Under the pieces are notes generated by a model that made no database searches, had not been told where the DNA came from, and saw only the letters and a list, made by a program, of their open reading frames with translations. Made by a program: the position numbers and the translations under genes. DNA of 64,000 nt from Pseudobdellovibrio exovorus JSS (GTDB taxonomy: Bacteria > Bdellovibrionota > Bdellovibrionia > Bdellovibrionales > Bdellovibrionaceae), in the NCBI RefSeq assembly GCF_000348725.1, contig NC_020813.1, forward strand, positions 868,001 through 932,000, written 5' to 3'. Positions 54,530 through 63,686 of the stretch are shown piece after piece; the first letter of the stretch is position 1, and each line of letters begins with the position of its first letter.

Positions 54530-56356
54530 TTAGCTTATATCCGTATCATGAGTTTCAATAGGTAACTGAACAAGGAAGCTCGTTCCTTTTTGTAGTTCAG
54601 ACTGCATAGAAATACGTCCACCATGTAATTCGATAAAGTATTTCACCAAATAGAGTCCTAGTCCAGTGCCCTTAGTTTTATAATCTTGTGTCTTACCGCG
54701 TACAAATTTTTGCCAAATGAGTTCCTGATCTTCAGGTGCAATGCCTTCCCCGCTGTCTTTGATTTCGATACAGACATCAGAGTCAGTTTCATAAGAGTGA
54801 ATAGTGACGTGCCCGTTGGCAGGCGTGTATTTGATCGCATTTTCCACGATATTAAGAAAAACCTCAGTCATCAATGTGACATCAATTTCAATTAAAAACA
54901 TGGGTTCTAAATTAAGATTGAGTGCGATATTTTTTGATTTAGCTAATGGGCTCAGTCGCTGGATGACATTTTCAATGACACCATTGATATCAGCAGTTTC
55001 TTTTATGATTTTAAAATCGCGCGATTCGACTCGTAATAGTTTCAGAATAGATTGAATGTAGCGATTCAATTCCTCAGAGTAGTCCTTAAGGCTTACAAAG
55101 TCAGATCTAAGCTCTGTCGGTAAATCATTTTGTGTCATAACACGATCTAAAACCCCCTGAATTTTTGCAATGGGCGTTTTTAAGTCATGACTGATCAAAC
55201 TGACGAAGTTGGTTTTGAGCTGTTCTAACTCCGCTAAGTAATTTTGCTGTTGTTGTAGTCGCGCATGGGCTTGCTCGATTTTTAGGGCTTGGTATCCAAT
55301 GAACAGAACCCAGATGAAAATAAACAAGCTGACCGGGCTGACGATGGGAATCCAATAATAAAAACTATCAAAGACCCATGCCGAAAAAGCGGAGGTCAGC
55401 GTTGCAAGCCAAGCCAAAAAGAAAAGCGCAACGGCCTGAGGATAGCGAGTTAAAATAACAATAGCTAAAAAGGTGAGTGCTAACAGAAACCCAGCATAAA
55501 TGAGACTGGAGAATTTTTTGATGAAACTATCGGTTAAAATGTTTTCTGTGGCCATGGCCCAAAATTCATGGCGAGAGAAAACGCCCAGAGGTGTTTGTAC
55601 CTGCGAATACGAAGATTTCTCTGTTCCGATCAAGACGATTTTGTTTTTAAAGAAATCTTTTGGAAGATCTGAACTGAGGACATCAGCCAGAGAGACCTCT
55701 GTGAAAAGACTTTTTCCCTTGTAGTTAATCACCGATATCCCTGACAAAACAGATGCTGCTGGATCGGGTTGAAGACGTTCGGCTAAGCTCGCGACGCCAT
55801 CGGAGGAAAAGATTAAGCGACGTACGATACCATCATCGTCTTTAAGGGTGTCGATGTTGGCAATATTCGAGCGGTTAGCTCTACTGGCTATTGGCAAAGA
55901 GAGTTTTTCCGGTTGATTTGAATTGGTAGCCCAAACAACTCTTTGATCACGGAAGATGTGCCCTTCATTAGGGGAAAGACGAACCTGACCAATATTTCCA
56001 CCGAAGTATAAAGTCACACCAACTTTTTTTGGTTTTTGTTCAAGAATTTTAGAAAGTAAGTTCTTCCAAATTTCGCGATCCCAAAAGAAGCTGTCGCTGA
56101 GGTCTGAAAACTCATTGGCATAAATTAGACTACTGGTGCGAAAATCATACATTTTGCTGAATTCAGATACTTTTAGGGTAACGAGTACGACCTCACTTGA
56201 GACCTTTTTATCGCCACGAAGCTGAAAACGGATGTCATAGTTGCCATTTTCATCGAATTTTAAAAAAAATAGCGAAAAGACCCAGCAAATGAGGGCTCTC
56301 ATCAGAAAACCGCGCCTTTTATACAGCCAGCGCCACCAGATTGAGATTCGGGTCAT
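54530..56356 (-). CDS. CHASE2-domain sensor histidine kinase
   Basis: A 608-residue kinase from ATG 56356. An N-terminal helix precedes an extracytoplasmic CHASE2 domain (about 45-265, with FFKNKIVLIGTEKSS near its end), then three membrane helices (about 270-350), a coiled coil with RLQQQQNYLAELEQL, the phosphoacceptor motif LISHDLKTPIAKIQG and an ATPase domain with NAIKYTPANG, DSGEGI and GTGLGLYLV. The signal sensed by CHASE2 is unknown. A TTG start 21 bases upstream is possible. Confidence 0.92.
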   Translation of the reverse strand: MTRISIWWRWLYKRRGFLMRALICWVFSLFFLKFDENGNYDIRFQLRGDKKVSSEVVLVTLKVSEFSKMYDFRTSSLIYANEFSDLSDSFFWDREIWKNLLSKILEQKPKKVGVTLYFGGNIGQVRLSPNEGHIFRDQRVVWATNSNQPEKLSLPIASRANRSNIANIDTLKDDDGIVRRLIFSSDGVASLAERLQPDPAASVLSGISVINYKGKSLFTEVSLADVLSSDLPKDFFKNKIVLIGTEKSSYSQVQTPLGVFSRHEFWAMATENILTDSFIKKFSSLIYAGFLLALTFLAIVILTRYPQAVALFFLAWLATLTSAFSAWVFDSFYYWIPIVSPVSLFIFIWVLFIGYQALKIEQAHARLQQQQNYLAELEQLKTNFVSLISHDLKTPIAKIQGVLDRVMTQNDLPTELRSDFVSLKDYSEELNRYIQSILKLLRVESRDFKIIKETADINGVIENVIQRLSPLAKSKNIALNLNLEPMFLIEIDVTLMTEVFLNIVENAIKYTPANGHVTIHSYETDSDVCIEIKDSGEGIAPEDQELIWQKFVRGKTQDYKTKGTGLGLYLVKYFIELHGGRISMQSELQKGTSFLVQLPIETHDTDIS

Positions 56357-56429
56357 GGTCTTTTTCACGCAACGCAAAAATAGCGAATTTCTGTCGTTAT
56401 TTCAACTGGTTAATAGATAAAATAGCTCT

Positions 56430-57365
56430 ATGAAATGGATACGTTCGCAAGAGGAATCAATACCTCCTTTTAAATCATCGGTATTAACAATTGGCAGCTT
56501 TGATGGGGTTCATTTAGGCCATCAGAAGCTTTTGACGGCTCTTGTACAGAAGGCTTTGGAAAATAATACAGAGTCAGTGGCCTTAACTTTCAAACCTCAT
56601 CCGCGTACGGTGTTACGTCCGGATATCCCACATCATCGCCTTTTTGACTATAAAGATCAGGTCGAGATGATGACCCAAATCGGTGTGAACTACTTAGTCG
56701 AAGAAAAGTTCAGTAAAGATTTTTCTTTGATGACAGCCGAAGAGTTCTTATCAACGTATGTCGAAAAGATATTTAATCCAGTTCATATTGTTGTTGGTTA
56801 TGATTTTAATTTTGGTAAATCACGCGACGGCAATATTGATTTCCTACGTGAGTACTGTCGCCAGAAAAATATAGGACTCACAGTTGTAGAGGCTTACGAT
56901 AAAAATGGATTGATTGTTTCGTCATCTCAAATCAGAACCTTTTTAGAGCATGGGGAAGTTAAAAAAGCTGAAGAGCTTTTGGGACGACCTTATTATCTAA
57001 GAGGACCTGTGCGTGTCGGTTATAAAAGAGGTCGTACTTTAGGTGTGCCGACGGCGAATATCAGTCCTGAGATCGAATTTATACCAAGAAAAGGTGTCTA
57101 TTTAACTTGGGCTTACTTAAAAGATAAAAAATATCCTTCCATCACCAATATCGGAGATAATCCGACATTTGAACATTCGGAATCTTATTTAAAAGTCGAA
57201 ACTCATATATTTGATTTTGATGAAGATATTTATGGTGAGCATTTAAAAGTAGAAATTATCAGCTTCCATCGTGATGAAATGAAATTTAATTCAGTAGATT
57301 CTTTGAAGGCACAGATTTTCAGTGATCTAGAGTTTGCACGTTCTTATTTTGGGATTAAGAAATGA
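56430..57365 (+). CDS. ribF: Bifunctional riboflavin kinase / FAD synthetase RibF
   Basis: A 311-residue two-domain enzyme turning riboflavin into FMN and FAD. The adenylyltransferase half has GSFDGVHLGHQKLL and VVGYDFNFGKSRDG; the kinase half has KRGRTLGVPTANI and YPSITNIGDNPTF. No FMN riboswitch is seen upstream, where only 53-64 bases separate it from the divergent kinase gene. ATGA overlap with the next gene. Confidence 0.95.
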   Translation: MKWIRSQEESIPPFKSSVLTIGSFDGVHLGHQKLLTALVQKALENNTESVALTFKPHPRTVLRPDIPHHRLFDYKDQVEMMTQIGVNYLVEEKFSKDFSLMTAEEFLSTYVEKIFNPVHIVVGYDFNFGKSRDGNIDFLREYCRQKNIGLTVVEAYDKNGLIVSSSQIRTFLEHGEVKKAEELLGRPYYLRGPVRVGYKRGRTLGVPTANISPEIEFIPRKGVYLTWAYLKDKKYPSITNIGDNPTFEHSESYLKVETHIFDFDEDIYGEHLKVEIISFHRDEMKFNSVDSLKAQIFSDLEFARSYFGIKK

Positions 57366-58126
57366 AGAAGAAGCTTTTGATTTTTTCTGGGATAGGACCT
57401 GAAAATCAATTAGAGCTTCAAGCGGCTCAAAGTTATTTCGATGTCACCCAGAAGACAGAGGAGTCTCCTCAAAGTATTTTACAGCAGGCGCAGCATGATG
57501 TTGTGATTATAGATGAATCTGACTATGTGCAATTTGAGCCCTATCTGCCAGTTCTTGATTGGCAAGTGAGTCAGTTGCGAGTTGCGGACTGCCTAGTCTT
57601 GCAAGATCAGTATTATCGTCCTCTTCACTGCGAAGCCGAAGCGATCCTAAGAGTGATTCGGGCGAATTCACATAGGATCAACTCGCAGGAACCAGTGATT
57701 GTGATCGGCGAGGTTGGGTTTGTGTCTGCGGTGGTTATGAAGTTAGCGATGGGTGGGTTTAACGATATCATGGCGGCTTTTGTTGGAGCTCAAGATGAAG
57801 AGTTGGAAGCGATCCGTAAAAAGTTTCAAGGATTGGTTTTTAATCTGAACTTGAAAGTGATAACGGCGATGCAGTTGGTATCTATCGATTACTCGGCATC
57901 CTTAATGATTTCAAAGTTTAAAAAAGAGATGAATAAAGAAGCGTACGAGCTGATGACATACTTTAATTTCTTATCTTCGACAGCTTTATTGATTGATTGT
58001 CACTCGTGTTCTAACAACTATCTTGTTGAGGAAGCACGTCGTGCTGAGGTCGGGGTGATTGAAGAAGAGGCGGTCACTAGCATGAAATACACCTATCTTT
58101 CCGAAATAATGAAAAACTCTCCCTAA
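57362..58126 (+). CDS. Unknown protein, distant shikimate-dehydrogenase-like Rossmann pattern
   Basis: A 254-residue soluble protein I do not recognise with certainty. Residues about 110-150 (VIVIGEVGFVSAVVMKLAMG, then NDIMAAF) resemble the nucleotide-binding turn of shikimate/quinate dehydrogenases, and LVEEARRAEVGVIEEEAVTS near the end resembles their closing helix, but the Gly-rich loop is degenerate (GEVGF) and no catalytic Lys-Asp pair is evident in the N-terminal half. If related, it is probably not an active dehydrogenase. It is coupled to ribF (ATGA) and lies 40 bases before pilB. Confidence 0.6.
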   Translation: MKKKLLIFSGIGPENQLELQAAQSYFDVTQKTEESPQSILQQAQHDVVIIDESDYVQFEPYLPVLDWQVSQLRVADCLVLQDQYYRPLHCEAEAILRVIRANSHRINSQEPVIVIGEVGFVSAVVMKLAMGGFNDIMAAFVGAQDEELEAIRKKFQGLVFNLNLKVITAMQLVSIDYSASLMISKFKKEMNKEAYELMTYFNFLSSTALLIDCHSCSNNYLVEEARRAEVGVIEEEAVTSMKYTYLSEIMKNSP

Positions 58127-58166
58127 GTCTAGTTACAAAAAACGTCACGCTCTTTAAAATAATGTG

Positions 58167-59864
58167 ATGGCTTTAAATAAATTGGGCGAAATTTTAGTTA
58201 AGCAAGGTATGCTACGGCCTGATCAGTTGCAAGCCGTCCTTGTTGAAAGCCAAAGAACTAAGGCTAGGTTGGGGCCGACCATTGTTGCCGCAGGCCTGTT
58301 AAAAGACAGTCAAATTTTACGTGCTTTAGAAAAACAATATGCACTTCCCGGTGTTGATGTTTCGCAATTTGAAATAGATCAAGCTGTTATCAGTTTGGTG
58401 AATCGTGAGTTTTGTGAAAAGCATTGCGTGATACCCTTGTCCAAAGCGGGAACTACACTCGTAGTCGCATTTTCTGATCCAAGTAATTTGCAAGTACGTG
58501 ATGACTTACGCTATATCAGTAAGTGCAAAATACAACCTGTAGTTGCGACAGAGAGCACAATTCTACAGGCGATTGAAAAGTATTATTCGATTTCCACAGA
58601 CGACCTCATTGCAAAAGGTGATGCGGCAGAAGCGGATATTCAACTTTCTACGCAGACCTCAACAGTTGAGGTGGGAAGTGCGGCAGATGATGCTCCGGTT
58701 GTTAAGTTTGTGAATGGAATTTTATTGGAAGCTGTACGCAGAAGAGCTTCCGATATTCACTTTGAAATTTACGAAAAAAAATATCGTGTTCGTTTCCGTA
58801 TTGATGGTAGTTTGGTGGAAGCCGCAACGCCTCCAGCTTCTTCTGGGCCAGCGATTAGCTCTCGTATTAAAATCATGTCTAAGATGGATATCGCTGAGAA
58901 GCGACGCCCACAGGATGGTCGTTTGAAAATCATCTTAAATAAAGAAAATCGCGAAATGGATTTTCGTGTGAACTCGATTCCAACGATGTGGGGCGAAAAG
59001 ATCGTGATGCGTCTTCTAGACAAATCGAATCTTCAGCGTGATATGACTAAGCTGGGATTTGAAGAAGAAGATTTGAAATTATTCAAAAATACCATCAATT
59101 TGCCCCAAGGAATGGTGTTGATTACTGGGCCAACAGGTTCTGGTAAAACGACGACTATTTATTCGGCCTTAGCCGAACTCAATAAGCTGGATGTTAATAT
59201 CAGTACAGCCGAAGACCCGATCGAATTTAACCTTGATGGGATCAATCAAGTGCAAGCTAATGCTGATATTGATCTGACATTTGTGAATATTCTAAGAGCT
59301 TTTTTACGTCAAGATCCTGATATCATTATGGTGGGTGAGATTCGTGACTTAGAAACGGCCGAGATCGCCTTTAAGGCAGCATCAACAGGTCACATGGTTG
59401 TTAGTACGTTGCATACCAATGATGCTCCAACAACGGTAACCCGTTTAACAGAAATGGGCGTGGCGCCGTATTTGATTACTTCGACATTAAATTTAGTTGT
59501 GGCTCAGCGTCTTTTGGGAAAGATCTGTGAATCGTGTAAAGAGCCAAATAAAATCCCAGATAGTACATTGCTGAACTTGGGTGTCTCACGCGAAGAAATT
59601 CCGAACTTCCAAGTTTTTAAAGCCAAGGGTTGCGGTGCTTGTAATAACACAGGTATTCGCGGTCGTATGGCAATTTATGAACTGATGCCTTTAACTGAAC
59701 AGGTTAAGGATTTAATTCTACGTGGCGCTAGCAGTAATGAGCTAAGAGCTGCTTGTCGTAGCATGGGGATGAGAACACTTCGAAGAAGTGCTCTTTTAAA
59801 ATTGGCCCGTGGATTGACGACGATTGAAGAAGTAATTAATTCATCAGTAAGGGATGAGCTATGA
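58167..59864 (+). CDS. pilB: Type IV pilus assembly ATPase PilB
   Basis: A 565-residue GspE/PulE-type hexameric ATPase that powers pilus extension. An N-terminal MshEN domain (1-150) precedes the ATPase: Walker A GPTGSGKTT (about 321-329), Asp box STAEDPIEF, Walker B IIMVGEIRDLETAEIA and His box STGHMVVSTLHTNDA. A zinc site follows (CESC about residue 455, CGAC about 490). ATG 58167 is chosen; GTG 58164 is adjacent. ATGA overlap with the next gene. Confidence 0.95.
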   Translation: MALNKLGEILVKQGMLRPDQLQAVLVESQRTKARLGPTIVAAGLLKDSQILRALEKQYALPGVDVSQFEIDQAVISLVNREFCEKHCVIPLSKAGTTLVVAFSDPSNLQVRDDLRYISKCKIQPVVATESTILQAIEKYYSISTDDLIAKGDAAEADIQLSTQTSTVEVGSAADDAPVVKFVNGILLEAVRRRASDIHFEIYEKKYRVRFRIDGSLVEAATPPASSGPAISSRIKIMSKMDIAEKRRPQDGRLKIILNKENREMDFRVNSIPTMWGEKIVMRLLDKSNLQRDMTKLGFEEEDLKLFKNTINLPQGMVLITGPTGSGKTTTIYSALAELNKLDVNISTAEDPIEFNLDGINQVQANADIDLTFVNILRAFLRQDPDIIMVGEIRDLETAEIAFKAASTGHMVVSTLHTNDAPTTVTRLTEMGVAPYLITSTLNLVVAQRLLGKICESCKEPNKIPDSTLLNLGVSREEIPNFQVFKAKGCGACNNTGIRGRMAIYELMPLTEQVKDLILRGASSNELRAACRSMGMRTLRRSALLKLARGLTTIEEVINSSVRDEL

Positions 59865-60883
59865 TAGAAAATTTATTGGCCCAATCTGTTTTTAAAAATG
59901 GACATGAAGTGTCTTTTATATTGGGACATAAAATTTTATCTAAATCGGGCCGAGACTGGAATGACATCAAAGGCGACGTGTTAACGATTTCCGATTGGGA
60001 GGATCTAAAAGATCTTTGTCTTTCGGGGAACGAAAAAGTACAGCTAGAGACAAAAGGTTATGTTGTTGGGATCTATGAATCTGAAAAGCACAAATGGAAA
60101 TTCGCATTTGTTGAACGAAAAGATTGTTTCAGAGCCCATCTCAGCTTAATAAAAGATGCAACAGAAATTCAATCACACATTGATAATCCACTTTTCTGGG
60201 ATGCCATTAAAAAAGACAAGGGTTTATTCATAGTTGCTGGCGAAAGACGTCAGGGAAAAAGTGCGTTACTCCATGAAATTATCGCAAATGAGCAGCGTAC
60301 AAAATTATCATTAATTGGGATGCACTCTCCGTTACAAACACAAAGTTCTGAACAGCCCATTGAGTCAGTGGTGCAGTTAGGGATTGATACCATAGATTAC
60401 GATTTCAACCACACTTTGTATGAAGGAATTGAAAGAGTTTTCGTCGATACAAATACGATTAAAAATTGGAAGAAATGGATTGAAGTGGCTGAACAAGGAC
60501 AAAGTGTTGTCCTAACATTGAGTTCTAATTCGATTGGTACAATTTTAAACAAATTAGCTTCCGAGTTAGATGTAAATACATGTTTAAGACTTTTTAATGT
60601 TCTGAATGGCGTGATTGTACAAAAGTTAGTGGGAGCGAATTACTTTCCTTGTAGTGAAATCCTAATCCTGAAAGCAAATCAAAAAGTGGCTTTGCATCGT
60701 CATTTGACGGCACACACGATCGCACAGGTGGATTTAAGCGCAGAATTTAAAGAGTCCTATCAGTCGTTGAATCAATCTATTATTCAGCGTTTAGTTAGAA
60801 GAAAAATTGATGTGCCTGCAGCATTTGAAGCCAGTGATGATCCAGATAAATTAGATGCGACTTTGAAAAAAATGGGACTATAG
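59861..60883 (+). CDS. PilT-like pseudo-ATPase between pilB and pilC
   Basis: A 340-residue protein that follows the PilT layout: an N-terminal domain, GLFIVAGERRQGKSALLHEI (Walker A G127-S134, P-loop consensus kept), and a C-terminal helical domain with IIQRLVRRKIDVPAAFEAS like the end of PilT. The Walker B/catalytic Glu stretch VGEIRDLET is replaced by FVDTNTIKNW, the TGHLVFSTLHT His box by QGQSVVLTLSSNS and the Asp box is missing. Hydrolysis is therefore unlikely; a regulator or structural subunit for PilB is my inference. It overlaps pilB by four bases and abuts pilC. Confidence 0.65.
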   Translation: MIENLLAQSVFKNGHEVSFILGHKILSKSGRDWNDIKGDVLTISDWEDLKDLCLSGNEKVQLETKGYVVGIYESEKHKWKFAFVERKDCFRAHLSLIKDATEIQSHIDNPLFWDAIKKDKGLFIVAGERRQGKSALLHEIIANEQRTKLSLIGMHSPLQTQSSEQPIESVVQLGIDTIDYDFNHTLYEGIERVFVDTNTIKNWKKWIEVAEQGQSVVLTLSSNSIGTILNKLASELDVNTCLRLFNVLNGVIVQKLVGANYFPCSEILILKANQKVALHRHLTAHTIAQVDLSAEFKESYQSLNQSIIQRLVRRKIDVPAAFEASDDPDKLDATLKKMGL

Positions 60884-62119
60884 ATGGCATTTTTCATTTA
60901 TCAAGCTCGTACAATTAATGGTAATGCAGTAAAAGGGAAGATCGAAGCTCGCGATGAAGCTGATGCTAAGATACGTCTACGTGCGAAGCAATTGATACCG
61001 ACAAAACTCACTTTATTGAATACACAGGAAGCTAAGGGTAGTGAGCTGGAAGAGGCGATTAAGCGCCTCTTAGCACCTAAAATTGAAGTCAAAGAATTAA
61101 AGATTTTCACTCGTCAGTTTTCTACTCTTATCAATTCGGGTATTCCTATTGCGGATGCCCTCAGAATTTTATCTGAAGGCAGTGGATCGAGTCGTCTATT
61201 AAAAGATGCCTTATTACAGATCCGTTCTTCTATTGATGTGGGTAAAAGATTATCTGAGTCTATGGCCGTACATGATCGTATTTTCGATCGTTTTTACTGT
61301 AATATGATACAAGCAGGTGAAGAGGCCGGTATCTTAGATACGATCTTACTAAGGTTGTCTCAGTACATTGAAAAGAATGAAAAAATTAAAGGCCAAGTTA
61401 AGGGGGCATTAGTTATGCCCGCCGTGATCACTGTTGTCGCGATTATCGTGATCACAGGTATCATTACCTTTATCATTCCTAAATTCCAAGAGTTCTATCA
61501 GGGCTCAGGAAAGGAATTACCTTTACCTACGCAAATGCTAGTCGATTTGTCTGCTAATTTGCGTGAAAATTGGTTTATCTATATTGTCATTGTCATATCG
61601 GTCGTAGCCAGTTTTGTCTATTATATCAATACACCAGAAGGTAAAAAACAGCTGGATAAGACTCTGATCACAGCACCTGTTATCGGAGATGTAGTTCAAA
61701 AATCCAGTGTGGCTCGTATGACACGTACCTTGTCGACATTATTGTCTTCAGGGATTGGGCTTATTGAGGCTATCGACATTTCCGCAAAAACTGCCGGTAA
61801 CTATGTGGTAGAAAATGCTTTAACAGAGTGTAAAAACTCAGTTGTCGTGGGTAAGCCGTTCCATGTGCCGCTGTCTCGACAAAAAGAAATTCCAGCAATG
61901 GTATCGCAAATGGTGGCGATTGGTGAGCAATCGGGTTCCTTAGATACGATGTTAGGTAAAATTGCCGACTTCTATGAAGAGGAAGTGGAAACTTCAGTGA
62001 AAGCCATGACCTCATTGATCGAGCCGATCATGATGGTTGTGTTGGGTGGAGCTATCGCGGTGATCCTAGTGGCGATGTACTTACCAGTATTCAGTATGGG
62101 AGACACTATTGGCGTCTAA
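60884..62119 (+). CDS. pilC: Type IV pilus inner-membrane platform protein PilC
   Basis: A 411-residue GspF/PilC protein with three membrane helices (about 180-205, 230-247 and 385-405) and two homologous cytosolic domains: FTRQFSTLINSGIPIADALR and MTRTLSTLLSSGIGLIEAI, each followed by a MIQAGEEAGILD or MVAIGEQSGSLD element. It forms the base on which PilB acts. Its start follows the pseudo-ATPase stop directly; it overlaps pilS by 11 bases. Confidence 0.95.
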   Translation: MAFFIYQARTINGNAVKGKIEARDEADAKIRLRAKQLIPTKLTLLNTQEAKGSELEEAIKRLLAPKIEVKELKIFTRQFSTLINSGIPIADALRILSEGSGSSRLLKDALLQIRSSIDVGKRLSESMAVHDRIFDRFYCNMIQAGEEAGILDTILLRLSQYIEKNEKIKGQVKGALVMPAVITVVAIIVITGIITFIIPKFQEFYQGSGKELPLPTQMLVDLSANLRENWFIYIVIVISVVASFVYYINTPEGKKQLDKTLITAPVIGDVVQKSSVARMTRTLSTLLSSGIGLIEAIDISAKTAGNYVVENALTECKNSVVVGKPFHVPLSRQKEIPAMVSQMVAIGEQSGSLDTMLGKIADFYEEEVETSVKAMTSLIEPIMMVVLGGAIAVILVAMYLPVFSMGDTIGV

Positions 62120-63677
62120 GAGCGACGGGTTCTCTTTTTTAACTACGCCAGATATTCGTCGTCATGTGCGCATGGCGGCGGTGTTTCTGTATTTTGTTTT
62201 ATTTCAGTCTTTAGTTTTTTTACAAAAACCCTTTTTGCAACTTGAGTTTGCCGTTGTGTTTTATCTATCGTTCGGTGTTTTGTTCACATCACGCCTTTGG
62301 GAAGGTTTTCTTTGGCACGATAAAGAAAACAGTAAAAGTGGGTTTTGGTCATACTTCTTAGACATAGCTGTATTGATTGTTTTTATGAGGTACTTTCCTC
62401 ATCTATCGAGTTTTATTTTAGTTCTACAGTTATTTTTACTTTTCTTAGCCAGCTTTGATTTGGATTTAGCAGAGTTATCGATACTGGGGTTTGTCTGCTC
62501 TTTAGGAACGTCGCTGATGAATTTAACAGCTTACCAAGCTGGAACTATTCAGAGTGTTTTGTCATTGGCTCTTTTTAATTTGTCTTATTTGTCGGTTATT
62601 GTCATTTCACGACAGTTGAATGTAGAGTTTTCAAGTTTACGCACGGACCTCAGTAAAACACGTAAGAAGTGGAAGTCACAGGAACAATTCCTCAATTCAT
62701 TGATTGAAAAACTTCCATTCGGATTAGTGGTGATAGATCAAAATCGTGAAGCGGTATTAAAGAATTCGTATTTGAATAAGACGATTCAGCTGTCACAAGA
62801 CAAACTGAATGATCTTATCAGCCGTTACAACAGTGTATCGTCTTCAGGAAATGCTGATATTGCTTATTTACCAGAAGGTGCAACAGATAAGCGTCTTATC
62901 AACTTGGATTATAGCAGTTACTACGACGAAGAGGTGGACGAGAACTTAGGATTATACTTAGTCCGTGATGTTACGGATATTCGCCGTTTAGAAGCACAGG
63001 TTCGCCAGAATGAAAAGCTAGCGGCTATAGGACAGTTGGCAGCAGGTATTGCCCATGAAATACGAAACCCATTGGCAGGAATCAGTGGCAGTATTCAACT
63101 TTTATCGCAGGATTTTTCAGATCCTACAGAACAAAAGTTAATGAATATTATTTTAAAAGAAATTGATCGCCTGAATGTGCTGATCACAGAATTCTTAGAC
63201 TACGCCAAGCCAGAGAAAGTTCCTGATGCTGAAATCAGTCTAACTCAAGTGGTTGAAGATGTTGTTTTAAATGTTAAAAAGCGGCCTGATATTCCTCAGG
63301 GATTTGAATGGGTTGTTGAAATCCAAGAGGTTTCGATTCTTGGGTTTTCTGAAAAATTAAAGCAGGCTGTTTTGAATATTGTCATCAATGCGGTTCAGGC
63401 TGTGAAAGCTGATAATCCGCAGCGTATTGAAATTCGTCTAAAACGTGATGGCAGTGATGCTGTTTTAAGTATTCGTGATCACGGTGTCGGCATGACAGAA
63501 GAAACCAAAAAGAAGATGTTTGAACCTTTTCATACAACGAAAGTGAAAGGGACCGGACTAGGACTAGCGGTTACTCATAAAATACTAGAGCTTCACAAAG
63601 CGCGTATTGAAATTGAGACGGAATTAAATAAAGGAACTGAATTTATTATTAAAATTCCCATTGCGAAGGGGAGATAG
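62109..63677 (+). CDS. pilS: Sensor histidine kinase PilS
   Basis: A 522-residue kinase with six hydrophobic helices in the first 170 residues, a coiled coil, a PAS domain (about 200-290, LPFGLVVIDQNREAVLKN) and a kinase core: phosphoacceptor GIAHEIRNPLAGISGSIQLL, N box NIVINAVQAV, DHGVGM and GTGLGLAVTHKIL. In Pseudomonas PilS-PilR controls pilin transcription through sigma-54. TTG start with GGGAG upstream, inside pilC; followed 9 bases later by pilR. Confidence 0.92.
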   Translation: MASKSDGFSFLTTPDIRRHVRMAAVFLYFVLFQSLVFLQKPFLQLEFAVVFYLSFGVLFTSRLWEGFLWHDKENSKSGFWSYFLDIAVLIVFMRYFPHLSSFILVLQLFLLFLASFDLDLAELSILGFVCSLGTSLMNLTAYQAGTIQSVLSLALFNLSYLSVIVISRQLNVEFSSLRTDLSKTRKKWKSQEQFLNSLIEKLPFGLVVIDQNREAVLKNSYLNKTIQLSQDKLNDLISRYNSVSSSGNADIAYLPEGATDKRLINLDYSSYYDEEVDENLGLYLVRDVTDIRRLEAQVRQNEKLAAIGQLAAGIAHEIRNPLAGISGSIQLLSQDFSDPTEQKLMNIILKEIDRLNVLITEFLDYAKPEKVPDAEISLTQVVEDVVLNVKKRPDIPQGFEWVVEIQEVSILGFSEKLKQAVLNIVINAVQAVKADNPQRIEIRLKRDGSDAVLSIRDHGVGMTEETKKKMFEPFHTTKVKGTGLGLAVTHKILELHKARIEIETELNKGTEFIIKIPIAKGR

Positions 63678-63686
63678 GGAGAAGTT

